A stretch of 64,000 bases of DNA from Macrobrachium rosenbergii (GCF_040412425.1 NC_089743.1:81226971-81290970), one strand, 5' to 3'. Positions 24,146 to 36,250 are shown, counted from the first letter of the stretch. Notes: generated by a model not told the origin, from the letters alone. Made by a program: numbers and translations.

Positions 24146-25440
24146 CAGGTATTATCCTACTTACGATGGGGTTTGGTTCCAAAAACACCCATTGTATGTT
24201 GGAAAAAACGTATCTCGAATATAGCCTAGCCTACACTAGGGTACTCAGTACCATGTATACATATATGGTAGCCTAGCCTACACTATAAAGTATACTCTAC
24301 ACATACACAGTATAGTAATATCAGCTAATTCTGGAGGTTCATGCTGATTGACTTATGATAATTCAAAACAAGAGAAATTAAATAACAAACAAGAATTAGC
24401 TTAGCCTACACTATGGTATATCATATACATATGTGATAGCCTAGCCAACATTATACTGTATTCTATATTTACATATCGTATTATATAAGCATCATTACGA
24501 ATATGTATCTTTTCCATGGATCTTTTAAAATGTTATGCATTAATTCACTGTATCCAATAATATATTGTATATATTCTTATACTGATTTTGTATTATAAGT
24601 TGCGATCATAGCAATCAATGATTTGGTTTGGAAATCGATTACATGGTAAGTTTATTTCGCAGTATTTAATTCAGTTCAGAGTGTTTTCTTGCTTCTAGTT
24701 AGCATAAAAGAGTCTCTAGATACTTTATTTATATGCGGAAGGTTATTTTTCGTTATACGAATTGTTTTTAAGTCAATATATAACAAATACATCTCACTGT
24801 GAAATTAATTTAGCTACTTTTTTCGTTAACAGATGATGTTGGCGGTTTGGGGGCATGTTTGTTTTGTGTAAAAAAAAAAATCAAGATTCTGTTCGCTATT
24901 TTCACTTGATTTCATCATGATACGAGCTTTACGTATTTATCTTTTTTACTTTCATGCACAGTAGTTTTGATTAAAATACTTTCTCTCCAATTTTAATTAC
25001 GGTCGAGTTTCATCCATGTTGCTGATGCACAATAATTTATAGTCATTAGCAGCTTGACCATTGTTTTCTCAGCTTCAGCTACAACTTGCAGCTTAAATTT
25101 GGCGGTATATTTCCTTGCCAGTCTTTTACCTATACCAAATAAGGGTATAATGTAAAAATATATCAGTCCTATTCTACTTAACATCATTTGTACTATAACT
25201 ATGGTAACTGTTTATTACCGTACAATGGTTGAAATACAAGCAAAATGGCTGTTGTTATTCGATTCGCTTATAAGCAAAACAACAGTTTCTCATTCGGTTG
25301 TTTATGGCTATACACATTTACATAAGAGAGTAACATTACTGACAATATTTTTATCAACATTCTCTTTTACTTTTTTAACTGGAAGATGGGATAAAGAGAC
25401 GGAGTAAAAGAAGTTGGTCTATTGTAATTTGGTCTCTCTC
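24146..25440 (-). mobile_element. Decayed pogo/Tigger-family DNA transposon
   Basis: The left boundary TA-CAGGTATTATCCTACTTACG fits a Tigger-like terminus. The minus strand carries a helix-turn-helix remnant at 24993-25187. The stretch also repeats the motif TAGCCTAGCCTACACTA several times near 24220-24420. The inverse right terminus was not found, so the far limit is a guess, and the ORF may belong to another copy. Confidence 0.4.
24993..25187 (-). pseudogene. Pogo-type transposase helix-turn-helix remnant
   Basis: The peptide contains RKYTAKFKLQVVAEAEKT, the signature start of the CENP-B/pogo-type N-terminal DNA-binding domain. The expected following helix (a GVSE-like segment) is broken. 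No DDE catalytic region lies downstream on the same strand. It is a relic, not a host gene. Confidence 0.55.
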
Positions 25441-25725
25441 GCTGCCTGACTGTACGCTGCTGCCTGCGCCTGCGCGAAATTTAAAAATATTTTATAAATA
25501 TTGTCGTATCAGTATTAATTGCCTTTTAAAAAGACTGAGGCACTTGGGTAATTCTGTGGCAAACAAGAAGTTAACAAAAGTAATGGGCCTGTGGTGAAAC
25601 AAATAAAACTTATAATTCTGAGATATAACAATAACAACAAAATAAGTTCAGGGAGACATTACCAAAAAACAAATTAGCATGCCTGGCCAAAATTACTATA
25701 ATGAAAACAATTTCTGCAACTTTAC

Positions 25726-25978
25726 CTGTACAGGATGTAGTAGAAAAATGGGGGGATGTCTGCGGCGTGGAGGGTGATGGTTGAGGTGAGGAGAGTGAAG
25801 ACTGACTGGCCATTGGAGGTCTTACACTGGTTGAGGGAATAATGGAACTCGTAGAATTGGAAGATCTCCGGCGTTTTTTACTTCGTTTTCCATATCGTGA
25901 TAAAATGGGCATTTTATTCTTTTTCCGGGGTCGTTTTGGTTTAGGTGTTTCTTCGGGCACTGTTCTAATACAGTTATC
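25726..25978 (-). CDS. INO80D: INO80D-like, basic internal exon
   Basis: An internal exon of 253 bases with acceptor TTTGCAG and donor ACAG/GTAAAG. It starts in phase 0, straight after the Cys/His exon at 40429, and leaves one base that the exon at 21756 completes. The peptide begins DNCIRTVPEETPKPKRPRKK and then has a dense basic cluster (RSKKRRRSS), followed by a Ser/Pro/Thr-rich tract. Human INO80D has the same order right after its second Cys/His domain: a DN dipeptide, a PRKK segment, then KKKRRRG. This is one of the clearest parts of the homology. The basic cluster could act in nuclear import or DNA contact; that is inference. Confidence 0.9.
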
Positions 25979-26405
25979 CTGCAAATTAAAACCAAACATC
26001 AGAAAGACTGCCAAAAATTATGTCATGGAAAAAAAGTTTTCAAAGTTTTAAAACATCTTCAACAAGAAAGTCAGCAATGAAACAATATATCTTCAAAAAC
26101 CTGTAGCATTCATGTCTATCTCTAAGTAAACTGAAAATATTGTGAACCAGTAACTTCCTAACAAAAAAGCTGGGACAAAAATTACATTTTTATGATAAAA
26201 TATAGTTTTATATATACTTACCAAGTAATTACATTGCTTATAGTTTCACTCGCTGGCAGCCGAAAAATTTGAAATTTGTGGTAGCGCTATTGTCGGTAGG
26301 CTAGTCCCTGCCCACTTTCAGGGTATGAGAGGAACGACTTCAACAGCGCGATTCAGTTGTTTTTTGCCCTTCTTTCCATATGAGGGGAGGAGGGAGGGCT
26401 TGATT

Positions 26406-26495
26406 TGTAATTACTTGGTAAGTATATATAACTTTATTTTATTACATAAAATGTCATTCTTGTATATGTACCTTACCAAGTAATTACATTGCTGA
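26406..26495. repeat. Internal complementary region of DIRS copy 1
   Basis: Reads GTAATTACTTGGTAAGTATA, about 25 AT-rich bases, then CCTTACCAAGTAATTACATT. The two halves are complements of each other and of the element's two termini. Confidence 0.75.
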
Positions 26496-26989
26496 ATCCC
26501 AAATTGACATGGGGGGTGGGATATATGGATTAACTACCCCAAAACATTATGGATGATAATGAGTTAGACGATAGCAAAATTAGCATTGGTACAATGCCTG
26601 TCGTTCCTTACCTGGTAAGAGAGTTGCTGCAAGTAGATACTGCCTCTGGGCAGTGCTCATCTTTACCACGTAGGGTGTGGCGAGTTGGCCAGATGCACTT
26701 CTACATCAGTGGGTACTTCGCAGCAAGGGATGAACCCGGTGACTAACAGAGTATACAAGAAGCCAGTTGCCCCTGACCTGGGTACATACTGACCAACCAA
26801 ATGACTAGAATCAATGAATACGAGCATCACCTACACCACAATATATAAAAACAACACCCACCCATTAAAGCTAAGCCTGGTGGGTCTCCAGGTACAAAGT
26901 ACCCCCGGGCTCTCCTTACAACTCAACACCCAAGTTCAAGGCGAAGAGAAAAGGAAGGAAGATGCTTCCTATGCTTCCTCCCTCAACAC

Positions 26990-28136
26990 CATTCCAGCCT
27001 TGAAGGCTAAAGATGTGAAGACAGCTCTGATCTCATGAGCTTCAGCTCTGGTGGACGTTGAAGTCCCTTTTCCAACTGAGAATGGGCCTCAGAGATCTGA
27101 TCCTTCAAGAAGAAAGACAAGCCGTTCTTTGATAGGACACTATTTATTTATTTATTTATTTAATTTTTTTTTTTCATTTATTTATTATTTATTTATTTTT
27201 ATTTATTTATTTTCATTTATTTCTAACCAAGGAACACAAATTACTCGTAGGACCTTGAATCTTTTCTATTCTGTACAAGTAGTACCTCGGTGCTCTCACT
27301 GAGCATAGAACTCTCTCTTCATCTGGGCCTAGAATTTCCATCAGGATTTTAATAGTGAAGGAACGAGGCCAGGGCTTGGTTGGGTCTTCATTCTTTGCTA
27401 AAAAGCCCAGGTTGATGGAACATATGGCATCACCTTGGGGAAATCCCACTCTCTTGTCAAGAGCATGCACTTCGCTGACCCTTTTGGCAGTTGCTAATGT
27501 CACAAGAAAGAGGGTCTTCCTGGTAAGATCTCGTAACGAAGAAGAACAAAGTGGCTCGATACGGGGTCCAGAGAGCCAATTCAAAACTACATCCATATTC
27601 CAAGAGACGGCCTCTTGCCTCTTGGATTTGGAGGTATTGAAGGATTAAATGAGATCAGACAGGTCTTGATTAGCAGAGATCCATACCTCTGTGCTGAAAC
27701 ACTGAACTCAGCATAGCCCTGTACCCTCTGATTGTAGGGGAGGACAGACCCCTAGATGTCCTCGAGTACAGGAGAAATTCGGCAATTCTGCTACAGACGT
27801 CTTAGAAGATGAGATGTCATGTCTTCTACACCAGGCTCTGAAGATTGTCCACTTGGCCTGATAGACTTTGTCGGAAGAGGAGCACCGAGACTTGGCAATA
27901 GCCTCTGAAGTTGCTCTTGAAAACCCCTTCTGTCCGAGGAGTTTCCTGACAGTCTGAACGCTGTCAGGGCCAGAGTGGACGGACAATCCTTGGTGGAACC
28001 ACCTGAAGTGGGGTTGTCTGAGCAGACTTGGCCGTTTTGGTAACAACCTCGGAAAGTCTGTCAGCAGCTTGAGAAGATCCGGGAACCATTCCTGCCGTGG
28101 CCAGAGCAGGGCCACTAGGGTCATCGTGATGTTCAT
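26990..28136 (-). pseudogene. Tyrosine recombinase of DIRS copy 1, broken
   Basis: The N-terminal core-binding part lies in 28136-27700 (KLLGQKGFSRATSEAIAKSR). The catalytic part is in 27596-27213, with the block LATAKRVSEVHALD that supplies the first catalytic Arg and LAKNEDPTKPWPRSFTIK after it. The frame is lost in a TTTA-rich low-complexity tract (27140-27230). The HxxR motif can still be read beyond it as EAHEIRAVFTSLAF near 27035. The terminal Tyr region was not found. In a working element this enzyme would integrate a circular DNA intermediate. Confidence 0.75.
27140..27230. repeat. (TTTA)n low-complexity tract inside the recombinase of DIRS copy 1
   Basis: TTTA/ATTT repeats with a T-run and ATTC interruptions, interrupting the recombinase reading frame. 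Confidence 0.9.
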
Positions 28137-28381
28137 GTGGTTGTGAAACTTGTTGAGGACTTCTCATATCATGCAGAATGGCAGGAAGGTGCAGATATCC
28201 TTGTTCGACCAGTCTTGTAGAAAGGGGTCCATTGCCCATGCTAGAGGGTCTGGTACTGGAGAACTGGAGAGCAAAAGACTGGTAGACAATGATTCTTGGA
28301 TGTCGCAAACAGATCTACTGTATAAGAGGTCTCCCCCACAGTTTCCACAGATCCTTGCGCACCTGCAGATGAAGAGCCCAC

Positions 28382-28812
28382 TCAATGGGGAGCACCTGAC
28401 TGCGATGGCTCAACTCGTCCACAAGGACATGGAGATTGCCCTGGATGAAACACATCAACTTGGTCGGTTGTGATCTGCCCATAAAAGGAGGGTTCTTGCT
28501 GCTCTGCAAAGGGAGAACAAATGAGTCCCCCTTGCTTTTTGATATACATCAGGGCCGTAGTATTGTCCAAGTATATGGTCACTACTTGATTGTGGACTAT
28601 TGAAGCAAAATGCTGAAGGCCCAGCCGAATTGCAGTCAGCTCCTTGAGGTCTATTAAAGCAAAATGCTGAAGGCCTGGCTGAATTGCCGTCAGCCCCTTG
28701 AGGTTGCTGTGCCTGTGAATCTGCTCCTGGGACCAAGTTCCTGACACTTCTTAGATGCCTATAAGCGCTCCCCAATCCTGATCTGACACGTCTGCATAGA
28801 AGTCTAGGGTGG
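28382..28812 (-). pseudogene. RNase H domain of DIRS copy 1 with an 18-residue tandem duplication
   Basis: The domain starts near 28800 with DFYADVSDQDWGALIG, which contains the first catalytic Asp, and a stop follows. VSGTWSQEQ and, later, YLDNTTALMYIKKQGG are hallmark DIRS-type RNase H segments. Between them a 54-base unit is repeated head to tail (28599-28652 and 28653-28706), giving two copies of an LTAIxxGLQHFA-type peptide without a frame change. Confidence 0.75.
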
Positions 28813-28867
28813 GGTTCGAAGGAAGAAGGGACGTCCCTTCTGAAAGCCTGCCTTCTGACTTCCACCA

Positions 28868-29939
28868 CTAGAGATCCTCCTTGATTTCTTGAGGTATCAG
28901 GAAGACGAATGAGTCTGGATGAGCTTTCCTGTCCCAGCTGGCCTGCATATAAAACTGAAGAATTCTCATATGTAGCCTTCCTAGGGAAACAAACTGCTCC
29001 ATGGAGGCTATGGTACCTAGATGGCTCATCCATTGCTTTGCCGAACAGGTTTGGTGGGCAAGGAACTCATCGACTTTCTTCAAGCATAACTGAACTTTTT
29101 TGGCCGACGGAAAACCCTGAAAACTCTGAGAGTTTATCATCATCCCCAAATACAGAATCATCTGTGATGGAACCAGCTGAAGTGTCTTCCGAAGGTCCTC
29201 CATGCACCTCTCTGACGGTAATCGAAGGAGCCAATTGTCTAAGAAGAGGGAGATGTTTATCCCCATCAGATGAAGCCACTTGGAGAGCGGAGCTAGGACT
29301 TGGGTGAACACTTACAGAGCGGTCGAAAGGCCGAAGCATAAGGCCTGAAACTGGTACATTCTGTTGCAAAACACAAAACATAGATATTTCCTGGATTCCA
29401 GATGTATAGGGACGTGGGAAAATGCATCTTGCATGTCTACAGTAGTCATCCAGTCACCCTGGTGAATGGTTGACATGACAGAGTGACTTGTTTCTACCTT
29501 GAATTTTGTCTTTTCGACAAAAAAATTCAAGGTGCTTACATCCAGTACTGGCCTCCAACACCGATGCCTTGGGGACACTGAAGAGACAGTTGTAAAAACC
29601 GTTTGACTGGACTTCTTCGACTTCCTCGATGGCTGTTTTCTTGAGGAGGACTGACACTTCATCGGAGAGGACCGAATACTTCTCGGATCCTACTGAGTAG
29701 GCTATCAATGTGATAGGGGTGTTGACTAATGGGGGCTTCTCCCTGAATGGGATGGAGTAGCCCTGTTTCGGCACTGACACAATCCACTCCTCTGCTCCTC
29801 TTATGCTCCACCTTTCCCCGTAATGGAGGAGCCTGGTTCCTACTGGCACATGGAGGAAAACATCCTCATTTCCAAGCAGCTGGCTTGGAAGAAGGCTTCT
29901 TAAAATGTCGGGACAAGAATGCAGGTTTGTCCTAGGCAT
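28868..29939 (-). pseudogene. Reverse transcriptase of DIRS copy 1, broken
   Basis: Three frames (29939-29454, 29662-29312, 29311-28868) give an almost continuous DIRS-type reverse transcriptase. Segments in order are VPKASVLEAS, VDMQDAFSHVPIHLESRKYL for motif A, FQALCFGLSTA for motif B, and ISLFLDNWLL at motif C. The usual motif C of DIRS enzymes is YLDDWL, so one catalytic Asp is Asn here. MDEPSRYHSLHGAVC, in the overlapping frame, belongs to the connection towards RNase H. Confidence 0.8.
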
Positions 29940-30705
29940 AGACTGGGCTCTGGGTCTGCACCTTGAAAAGGCAGAGACTGAAGTGGAGAATGGGTCCTGG
30001 TATTAGCCGATGGAGACTCCCTGGCACGTCTAGACGAACGAGCCAACAGGTCCTGTGTACTTTTCTTCTGAAGTTCCGAAGAAATGTGGCTGACAATAGA
30101 CCGAGGGAAGAGGTGCTGGAGATCGAGAGGAGAACACAATAGGGCAGACTTCTGAGAAGCCGTGATACTTTTCGTAGTCAACGAGCACCAGAGCTCTCTT
30201 CTTCAAAACTCCCCTTGCATAGAGAGAGAGAGAGAGAGGCTAATTCAGCCAATCCCATGCGACTTCCTCAAGGAGCAAAGAGCAATTCTTAATCTTGCAG
30301 GCTAAGGCCCCCACCGACCAATCTAAAAAGCTTAAAACTTCAAAGACCCTGAACAAGTTCTTCAAACTTTACTTTCATCCTACAACAAAACAGGGGCTCT
30401 CTCTTGAGCAAATTTTAGATGTTCGCCAGCTGACGCTGAATGGGAGCTAGTGATGGGTCTGTTGTGTCTGCAGAAGGCGTCTGAGCTGGAGTCTTGGGCA
30501 CTGAAAGGTACTTGTGCAAAAAGCGTTCTGGGGAATCCCAGAAACTACACGAAGGCTGCTGCAGGACTCCCTAAATTTCTTGTAAGGCACTGGAGAGGAG
30601 TGGACCATGTCTGCCACGGGACTTTTCAGTTGCCACCACGGGACTTTTCAGTTGCCACGATTCATCACTGAAACACCAGCAACGCCTATTCTCGTGGCTG
30701 GAGGC

Positions 30706-31742
30706 CTAACTCCAGGATAGCCTACTCACTTTTGTTTGGAAGCCTTTCCAATGGCTATCCTTTGCCACAACCTGGGAAGTTGCAACAGGTCCGACTGAGG
30801 CGACGACTGCCCGTGGGCAGAGACCATTGATCTCCCTTGGGCTTCCCATATGACTGCTCCCAGGTGTAGGGGAGTATGCCAGTGACCTTCGCCTAGGAGT
30901 GTCGGCAGGACGAGCAGCTGCCACCTCCACTTCACTAACACTAGCACTTTTTTCAACTTTGTCCTTAAGGACATGCACTGAAGCACCCAACTGGGTCACA
31001 GTAGCCACAATTAACGCCATTCTAACATCAAAATTATGTACAAGCTTCGACTCGAGGCTGGCAAAGGGATCGGGTTCGGAAGCGAGGGAGCCGGGTAAAG
31101 GAGTAGACTGAATACAGACAGTCCCTGGTTATCAGCGGTGGTTCCATTCCAACAGCATGACAATATGTGAAAATTGCTGATAACTGAAAATCGGCAATTT
31201 TCAGTGCTTATCAGCGCCGATAACCAGAGATTGACACCTCTGTTAACTATGTATTGGCGCCAATACCCAAATATCGGCTCCAATAAGTGGAAATCGGCGT
31301 TTTCAGAGCCAAAAATCGTTGAAAATTGCAGATTTTCATCACTAGACAAGTGATGTAAAACCAGATCAATGATAACCTAGCCTGCCAATAGCTGCGGACC
31401 GCCTGTAGTCAGAGAATTGGGAACAGGTGACACAGCGGGAGCAGGTAAAAGTAAGGCAGGAATATCGTCATCAGCAGAACTAAATACTGTCTTGCTATCT
31501 ACTGTCTGTTTTTCGGCTCTAGCGGCTGCCTTACGTTTCCTGTCTCTGTCTACTTTCACTAAATGTGACCCCCAAAACCTTCCATTTTCTAGCATCCCAC
31601 TCTGAACATTCGCCACATGTTCGATTAACTCTTGTCCCCTACATTCTATGAACATAGAGTGAAAGTCATATTTCTCTTTAGTGAGCCTAGTATTGCAGCC
31701 TTTGCTGCAAGAGTATAGCCTAGCAGCGCTAGAGTCTGACAT
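30706..31742 (-). pseudogene. Gag-like region of DIRS copy 1, split by a MITE
   Basis: The N-terminal part (31742-31377) starts MSDSSAARLYSCSKGCNTRL. It carries a CxxxC pair and a later Cys that may form a small zinc site, then a basic segment DRDRKRKAAARAEK. The next recognisable part (31020-30706) holds RRRSLAYSPTPGSSHMGSP. A MITE at 31115 separates the two and supplies the stop. DIRS copy 2 has matching pieces at about 38631 (CSKGCNTRITKE) and 38215 (PRPRSLSYSPAPG), so this reading is supported by comparison. Confidence 0.65.
31115..31386. mobile_element. Pogo/Tigger-like MITE nested in the gag of DIRS copy 1
   Basis: Starts CAGACAGTCCCTGGTTATCA after TA (31113-31114). The inverse terminus near 31370-31386 is eroded (GATAACCTAGCCTGCC). 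The interior is made of TATCGG/ATCGGC-type repeats as in the copies at 18434 and 60416. Confidence 0.65.
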
Positions 31743-32146
31743 ACTAGGCTAGGCCTAAGTCTACAAAGTCAACAATCTAGTTATAATGTAAGTCAAATTA
31801 AAGAAAAAGCATCCTAAATTGAAAATTAAGTCTCGGTAAGAGAGAACCTAACATATAAATACAAAAGCCGTAGGCTACCAGTACTTCACCCAAAGAAGAG
31901 TCTCAAAAGGAAAAGCGACGAAAGCCAAATTTTAAGACGACTGTTCACAACTGAACAACTGTTGGAGCCAGCATAAAAACAACTGAATCGCGCTCTTGAA
32001 GTCGTTCCTCTCATACCCCGTAAGTGGGCGGGGACTAGTCACCTACACCGACACTAGCACTACCACGAATTTCAAATTTTTAAGCTGCCGGCGAGTGAAA
32101 CTATAAGCAATGTAATTACTTGGTAAGTTACATATATGAAATTCAG

Positions 32147-32844
32147 TTTTACCAGCATCTAAACCACAGACAAAATTCAGTTTTATCAGTACCTGAACCA
32201 CAAACATAAGTACTAAGCGGCACAAGTAGGCACAACATGGTATATAAATATTTTTCAGTTATATGAATGCAAGGGATCTCTTACATATATTTCCTATGCT
32301 TCTGAAAATGAAATATGCCATTGTTTAATAATTACAAACCACTTTCTTGGAGAGCCAGGTGCTACGGTTCAAAGTGATTAACCTCATACTATTCACATTT
32401 ACCAAAGACAGATAATTCTGCTATGTGATGAGAGCAACCTCTCTAACAGATACAAACAACACTAAACATGCCCCCTACGACTAGGTAAAGAGGCATCTGC
32501 ACCCAGGGATAAGGAATACCTTAAAATTTATTTATTTTTTCCATAAAACCCCTAATTAATGACTTAACCGTTCTGTGGTCAATCCCACAAGCTTCAGTCA
32601 AGTTAAAAAAAATGGCAGTCTGCCAGTAGTGCTATGCATACACATATGAACATCCTCCCTGTTTGTGTCAACTGACCTATTTGCAGCCAGCTTATAGTGC
32701 TAAGCATGTGCATATTAAATGCCTCTCTCTTCACGTCAACTGACCTATTAGCTGTAAGAAGTTAGTAGGGATGGGAGGAGGGAACTGTACTATCAGTAAG
32801 GAGTTTGAATAAAAGACTGTTTAAAACTGAAAGTCTTTAAACAT
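32147..32844. other. Intron spacer between DIRS copies 1 and 2
   Basis: No coding signal. The short imperfect repeat CAACTGACCTATT(A/T)GC near 32670 and 32740 is the only visible structure. Confidence 0.5.
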
Positions 32845-33928
32845 GACATTTTTATAATAAAATAAAGTTTTATATATACTTACCCAGTAATTACATAGCT
32901 ATTAGTTTCTTTTAACCAGCAGCTCCAAATTTTGAAATTGCGGGTCCACTAATTTGTTATGGTTATGGTGACATGCCCCACCCACTTTTGGGTGTAAGAG
33001 AAGGTACAACATAGCAAAGCGCTTCAATTTGTTTATGCCCTTATGTCCAAGTGAGGGGTATGGGTGGTTTCGATTATGTAATTATTGCAAGTATATAAAA
33101 ACTTTATTTTATTATAAAAATGTCATTTTATATAAGTAACTTACCCAGCAATTACAGCTGATTCCCACATTGAATGGAGGTGGAATGTTAGACATATCTA
33201 CCACAAAACATTATTAATAGTAATGAGTTTGAGAATAGAAATTTGCTAACACTGAATCAATGTTGTTGAACCCTACCTGATAAGAGAGCTGCTACAGAAA
33301 GATACTGCGTCTGGTTGGCGCTCATCTTATCAGTAAAGGCTAAGCCTTGAGGACCTACTGCAGTGGGTACTTGCAGCGATGGACTAAATTCGAGGGCTAG
33401 CAAGTACAAGATGCCCCTGCCAGGCACAGAAAATAACCAGAGTAATAGTCACCATAACCACCAAGAATCAAATTAAAAAACATCAATACCCAACCATAAA
33501 ACCAAAAGACTGGAGGGTACTCCAAGTACACAGTAGTCCCAGGCTCCCCAAAACTCAACACCCTAGGCAAGGCGAAGATGTTGAAGAAACAACATTGCTT
33601 TCTATGTTTCCTTCCCCAACACCACTCCGACCGCAGAAACGGACCCAAGGTACTGCACTGATCGGGAGTTGTCTCCGATATCCCTAAATAATGATGCAAA
33701 CACTGACTTGCACTTCAAAACATCGCTTGTACAATTGATGTATGGGATAGATTGCGCTAAACGCCAAAGACGTAGCAACTGCTCTTATCGTGGGTTTACC
33801 TTAAAGATGAGAGCGAGCCTTCTCACCCAAGGAATGTGCTTCGAATCAGATTCCTCAGAAAAAATGCCAGGGCATTTTAGACAGGGATCTAGAGGATATT
33901 TCACAGAACACCAAGGTTTCTTGAAGTA

Positions 33929-34770
33929 TCACTTAATGTCCTTCGTTCTGTGAAGATAAAATTTAAGGGCCCTTACTGGACAGAGAGTTCTTTCTTCTTC
34001 AGACGGACCCACTATCTCGGACAAGTTCTTGATCGTAAAAGAACGAGGCCACAGATTTGATGGCGATTCGTTCTTAGCCAGAAAGTCTAAGGAAAGGGAG
34101 CAAACTGCATTCCTCTGAGAAAATCCTATGTTTCCATCTAAAGCATGGATTTCACTGGACCTCTTAGGGTGGCCAAGGCGACCAGAAAATGAGTTTTCCT
34201 GGTTATATCCCTTAGAGATAGATTGCATGGGCTCAAAACGTGAACTGGAAAGCCACTTAAGGACCACGTCTAAGTTCCAGGATGCAAAAGGCTTTTCTTT
34301 AGCTTAATGATGTCAACGGACTTAATAAGGTCGGACAAATCCTGGTTAGATGATAAGTCCAATGTCCTTATGGCGGAAAACTGAGCTAAGCATGGCTCTG
34401 TATCCTTTAATGGCAGAAGTGGAAAGTCCTTTAGTGGACCGTAGGAACAGAAGAAAGTCCGCTATTTCTGCTACAGAGGTCTTAGAAGAGGACACGTTAT
34501 TTTGTCTGCACCAGGACCTGAAGCTGGACCATTTGCCTGGTAGACATTATCTGAAGACTGTCCTCTACACTTTGCAATTCGCCTGCAGCCGCTTCTTGAA
34601 AAACCCTTCTTCGAGCAGTGCGCCAACAGTTTGAACCCTGCTAGGGTCACAGAAGACACGGTGGAACCGGCGGAAAGTGAGGTTGCCTGAAAAGTTGTTG
34701 CTTCTGTGGCAGCAGTCTCGGGAAGTCCGCAAGAAGTTCTAGTAGATCCAGGAACCACTCTTTTGCTGGC
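33929..34770 (-). pseudogene. Tyrosine recombinase of DIRS copy 2, broken
   Basis: Part one (34758-34471) includes CSKKGFSRSGCRRIAKCRGQ. Part two (34267-33929) has VLKWLSSSRFEPM and LAKNESPSNLWPRSFTIK, ending at LCPVRALKFYLHRT. Where copies 1 and 3 have TAKRVSEI, this copy reads GHPKRSSEI. The HxxR block near 33780 is no longer recognisable. It is inactive. Confidence 0.7.
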
Positions 34771-35011
34771 CAGAAGGGGCTATCAATATCATGGATAGGT
34801 TTTAGGAGACCGAATTTGTTGATGACTTCCTCACTAAACTGAATGGGAAAGGCATACAGATCTTGTTGGACCAATCCTGTAACATCGCATCGGTCGCCCA
34901 TGCCAAGGGATCTGGATCTGGTGAACAGAAGAGAGGAAGTCAGTGATTTCTGGAGGATGCAAACAAATCTATCATGGGTTTCCCCTAGAGCTTCCACAGA
35001 TCCAGACAAAC

Positions 35012-35400
35012 TTACGGGTCTAATGTCCATTCTGTGGAAAGGATCTGTCTTTGACGGCTCAATTCGTCCGCGAGAACATTGAATCTCCCCTGGATAAAAC
35101 GCGTTGTCACTTGAGTGTCGTTCTGATGTAACCAAAGAAGAAGGTCCCTTGCTGCTTCGTACAGGGAAAAAGAGTGGGTTCCTCCTTGTTTCTTGATGTG
35201 TGCCAGTGCCGTCGTATTGTCTGAATGCACTGCTACTGTCCTCCCCCGAATTTCTGAAGTGAAGCACTGTAGGCCCAGAAATATCGCCTGTGATTTTTAC
35301 AATGATGTGCCAGTTTTGCTGTCCCTGAGACCAGGTCCCTGACACTTTTTGATCCCAAAGAGCTCCCCAACCTAGGTTCGACGCGCCTGGAAAGAACTCA
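35012..35400 (-). pseudogene. RNase H domain of DIRS copy 2
   Basis: SDNTTALAHIKKQGGTHS is well kept at about 35225-35170, with VSGTWSQGQ upstream near 35335. At the expected first catalytic Asp the frame reads FPGASNLGWGAL, so that Asp appears to be Gly. Confidence 0.7.
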
Positions 35401-35562
35401 GGTTACAGGGTTCAGAGATAAAGAGATTTCCCTTTCTGGATAGTCTCTTCCCTGGAGTTCAACCAACAAAGATCCTCCTTGATTTCCACCATTATCTGGA
35501 ACATGAACGAGTCCAGAAACTCTTTCCTGTTCTAACTGGCTCTGAGGAAGAACTGAGAGGTC

Positions 35563-36250
35563 TCAAGTGAAGTCTTCCCAGGTGACAAATTGTTCCATGG
35601 ATGAGAGGGTACCTAGAAGACTCATCCACTGATTGGCCAAGCAAAAGTTTAGATTCAGAAATTTTTCCACTGTCTGGAGACACTTTTCTTTTCTTTTTGG
35701 GACTGGAAAAACCCGAAAATCCTCAGAGTTGATCGTCAGCCCTAAATAAGGAATCTCCTGAGAAGGTGTCATGAAAGACTTGTCCTGATTGATGAGAAGG
35801 CCCACCTGAGCCAAAAGAGTCATGCGTAATGTCATCCACATAAATGATCTTTCATCCGGGAATGTAGTAGCCAGTCGTCTAGATATAGGGAGATCTATCC
35901 CATCAAATGGAGCCATTTCGCTAGGGGAGCCAATAGCTTGGTGAACACTTGCGTGTTGTTGAGAGGCTCAAGCAAAGAGCCCAAAATTGGAACACCTTGC
36001 CCTGAAACACAAACCTGAGAACTGTCTGGTGCCAGATGTACTGAATGGTGAAAGGCGCGTCTCCGCATGTTGATGGATGCCATCCATTCTCCTGGTAATG
36101 GATGCAAAAGGGGACCTAATGGCTTGTTTCCATCTTGAATGTTGTCTTTTGACAAAGACATTTAAGGCACTTGCGCCCAAAAAACGGGCTCCAGCCCACC
36201 AATGACTTGGCACCACAAAGAGATGGTTGTAGAATCGAGAAAGAATGCCC
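35563..36250 (-). pseudogene. Reverse transcriptase of DIRS copy 2, broken
   Basis: Recognisable pieces are NVFVKRQHSRWKQ, the motif A area (GEWMASINMRRRAFHHSVHL), LNNTQVFTKLLAPLAKWLHL, and PYLGLTINSEDFRVFPVPK. At motif C the frame reads SRRLATTFPDERS and the catalytic YxDD is not preserved. At least three frameshifts separate the pieces. Confidence 0.7.

Larger units (their letters stand above)
26184..32146 (-). mobile_element. DIRS-like retrotransposon copy 1, both inverted terminal repeats present
   Basis: An element of about 6 kb. Left end 26184-26360 and right end about 31985-32146 are inverted repeats of each other (for example ACTTACCAAGTAATTACATT against its complement at 32108-32130). 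Next to the left end, 26406-26495 contains the complement of the terminus followed by a second direct copy. This is the internal complementary region that DIRS elements use to close a circular intermediate. On the minus strand the order is gag-like, reverse transcriptase, RNase H, tyrosine recombinase, as in DIRS1-type elements. Many frameshifts make it inactive. It lies in the intron between the exons at 40429 and 25978, in the host gene's sense. Confidence 0.85.

Noticed and set aside
28909..29307. A 132-codon plus-strand ORF
   Set aside because: It is the antisense shadow of the DIRS copy 1 reverse transcriptase.
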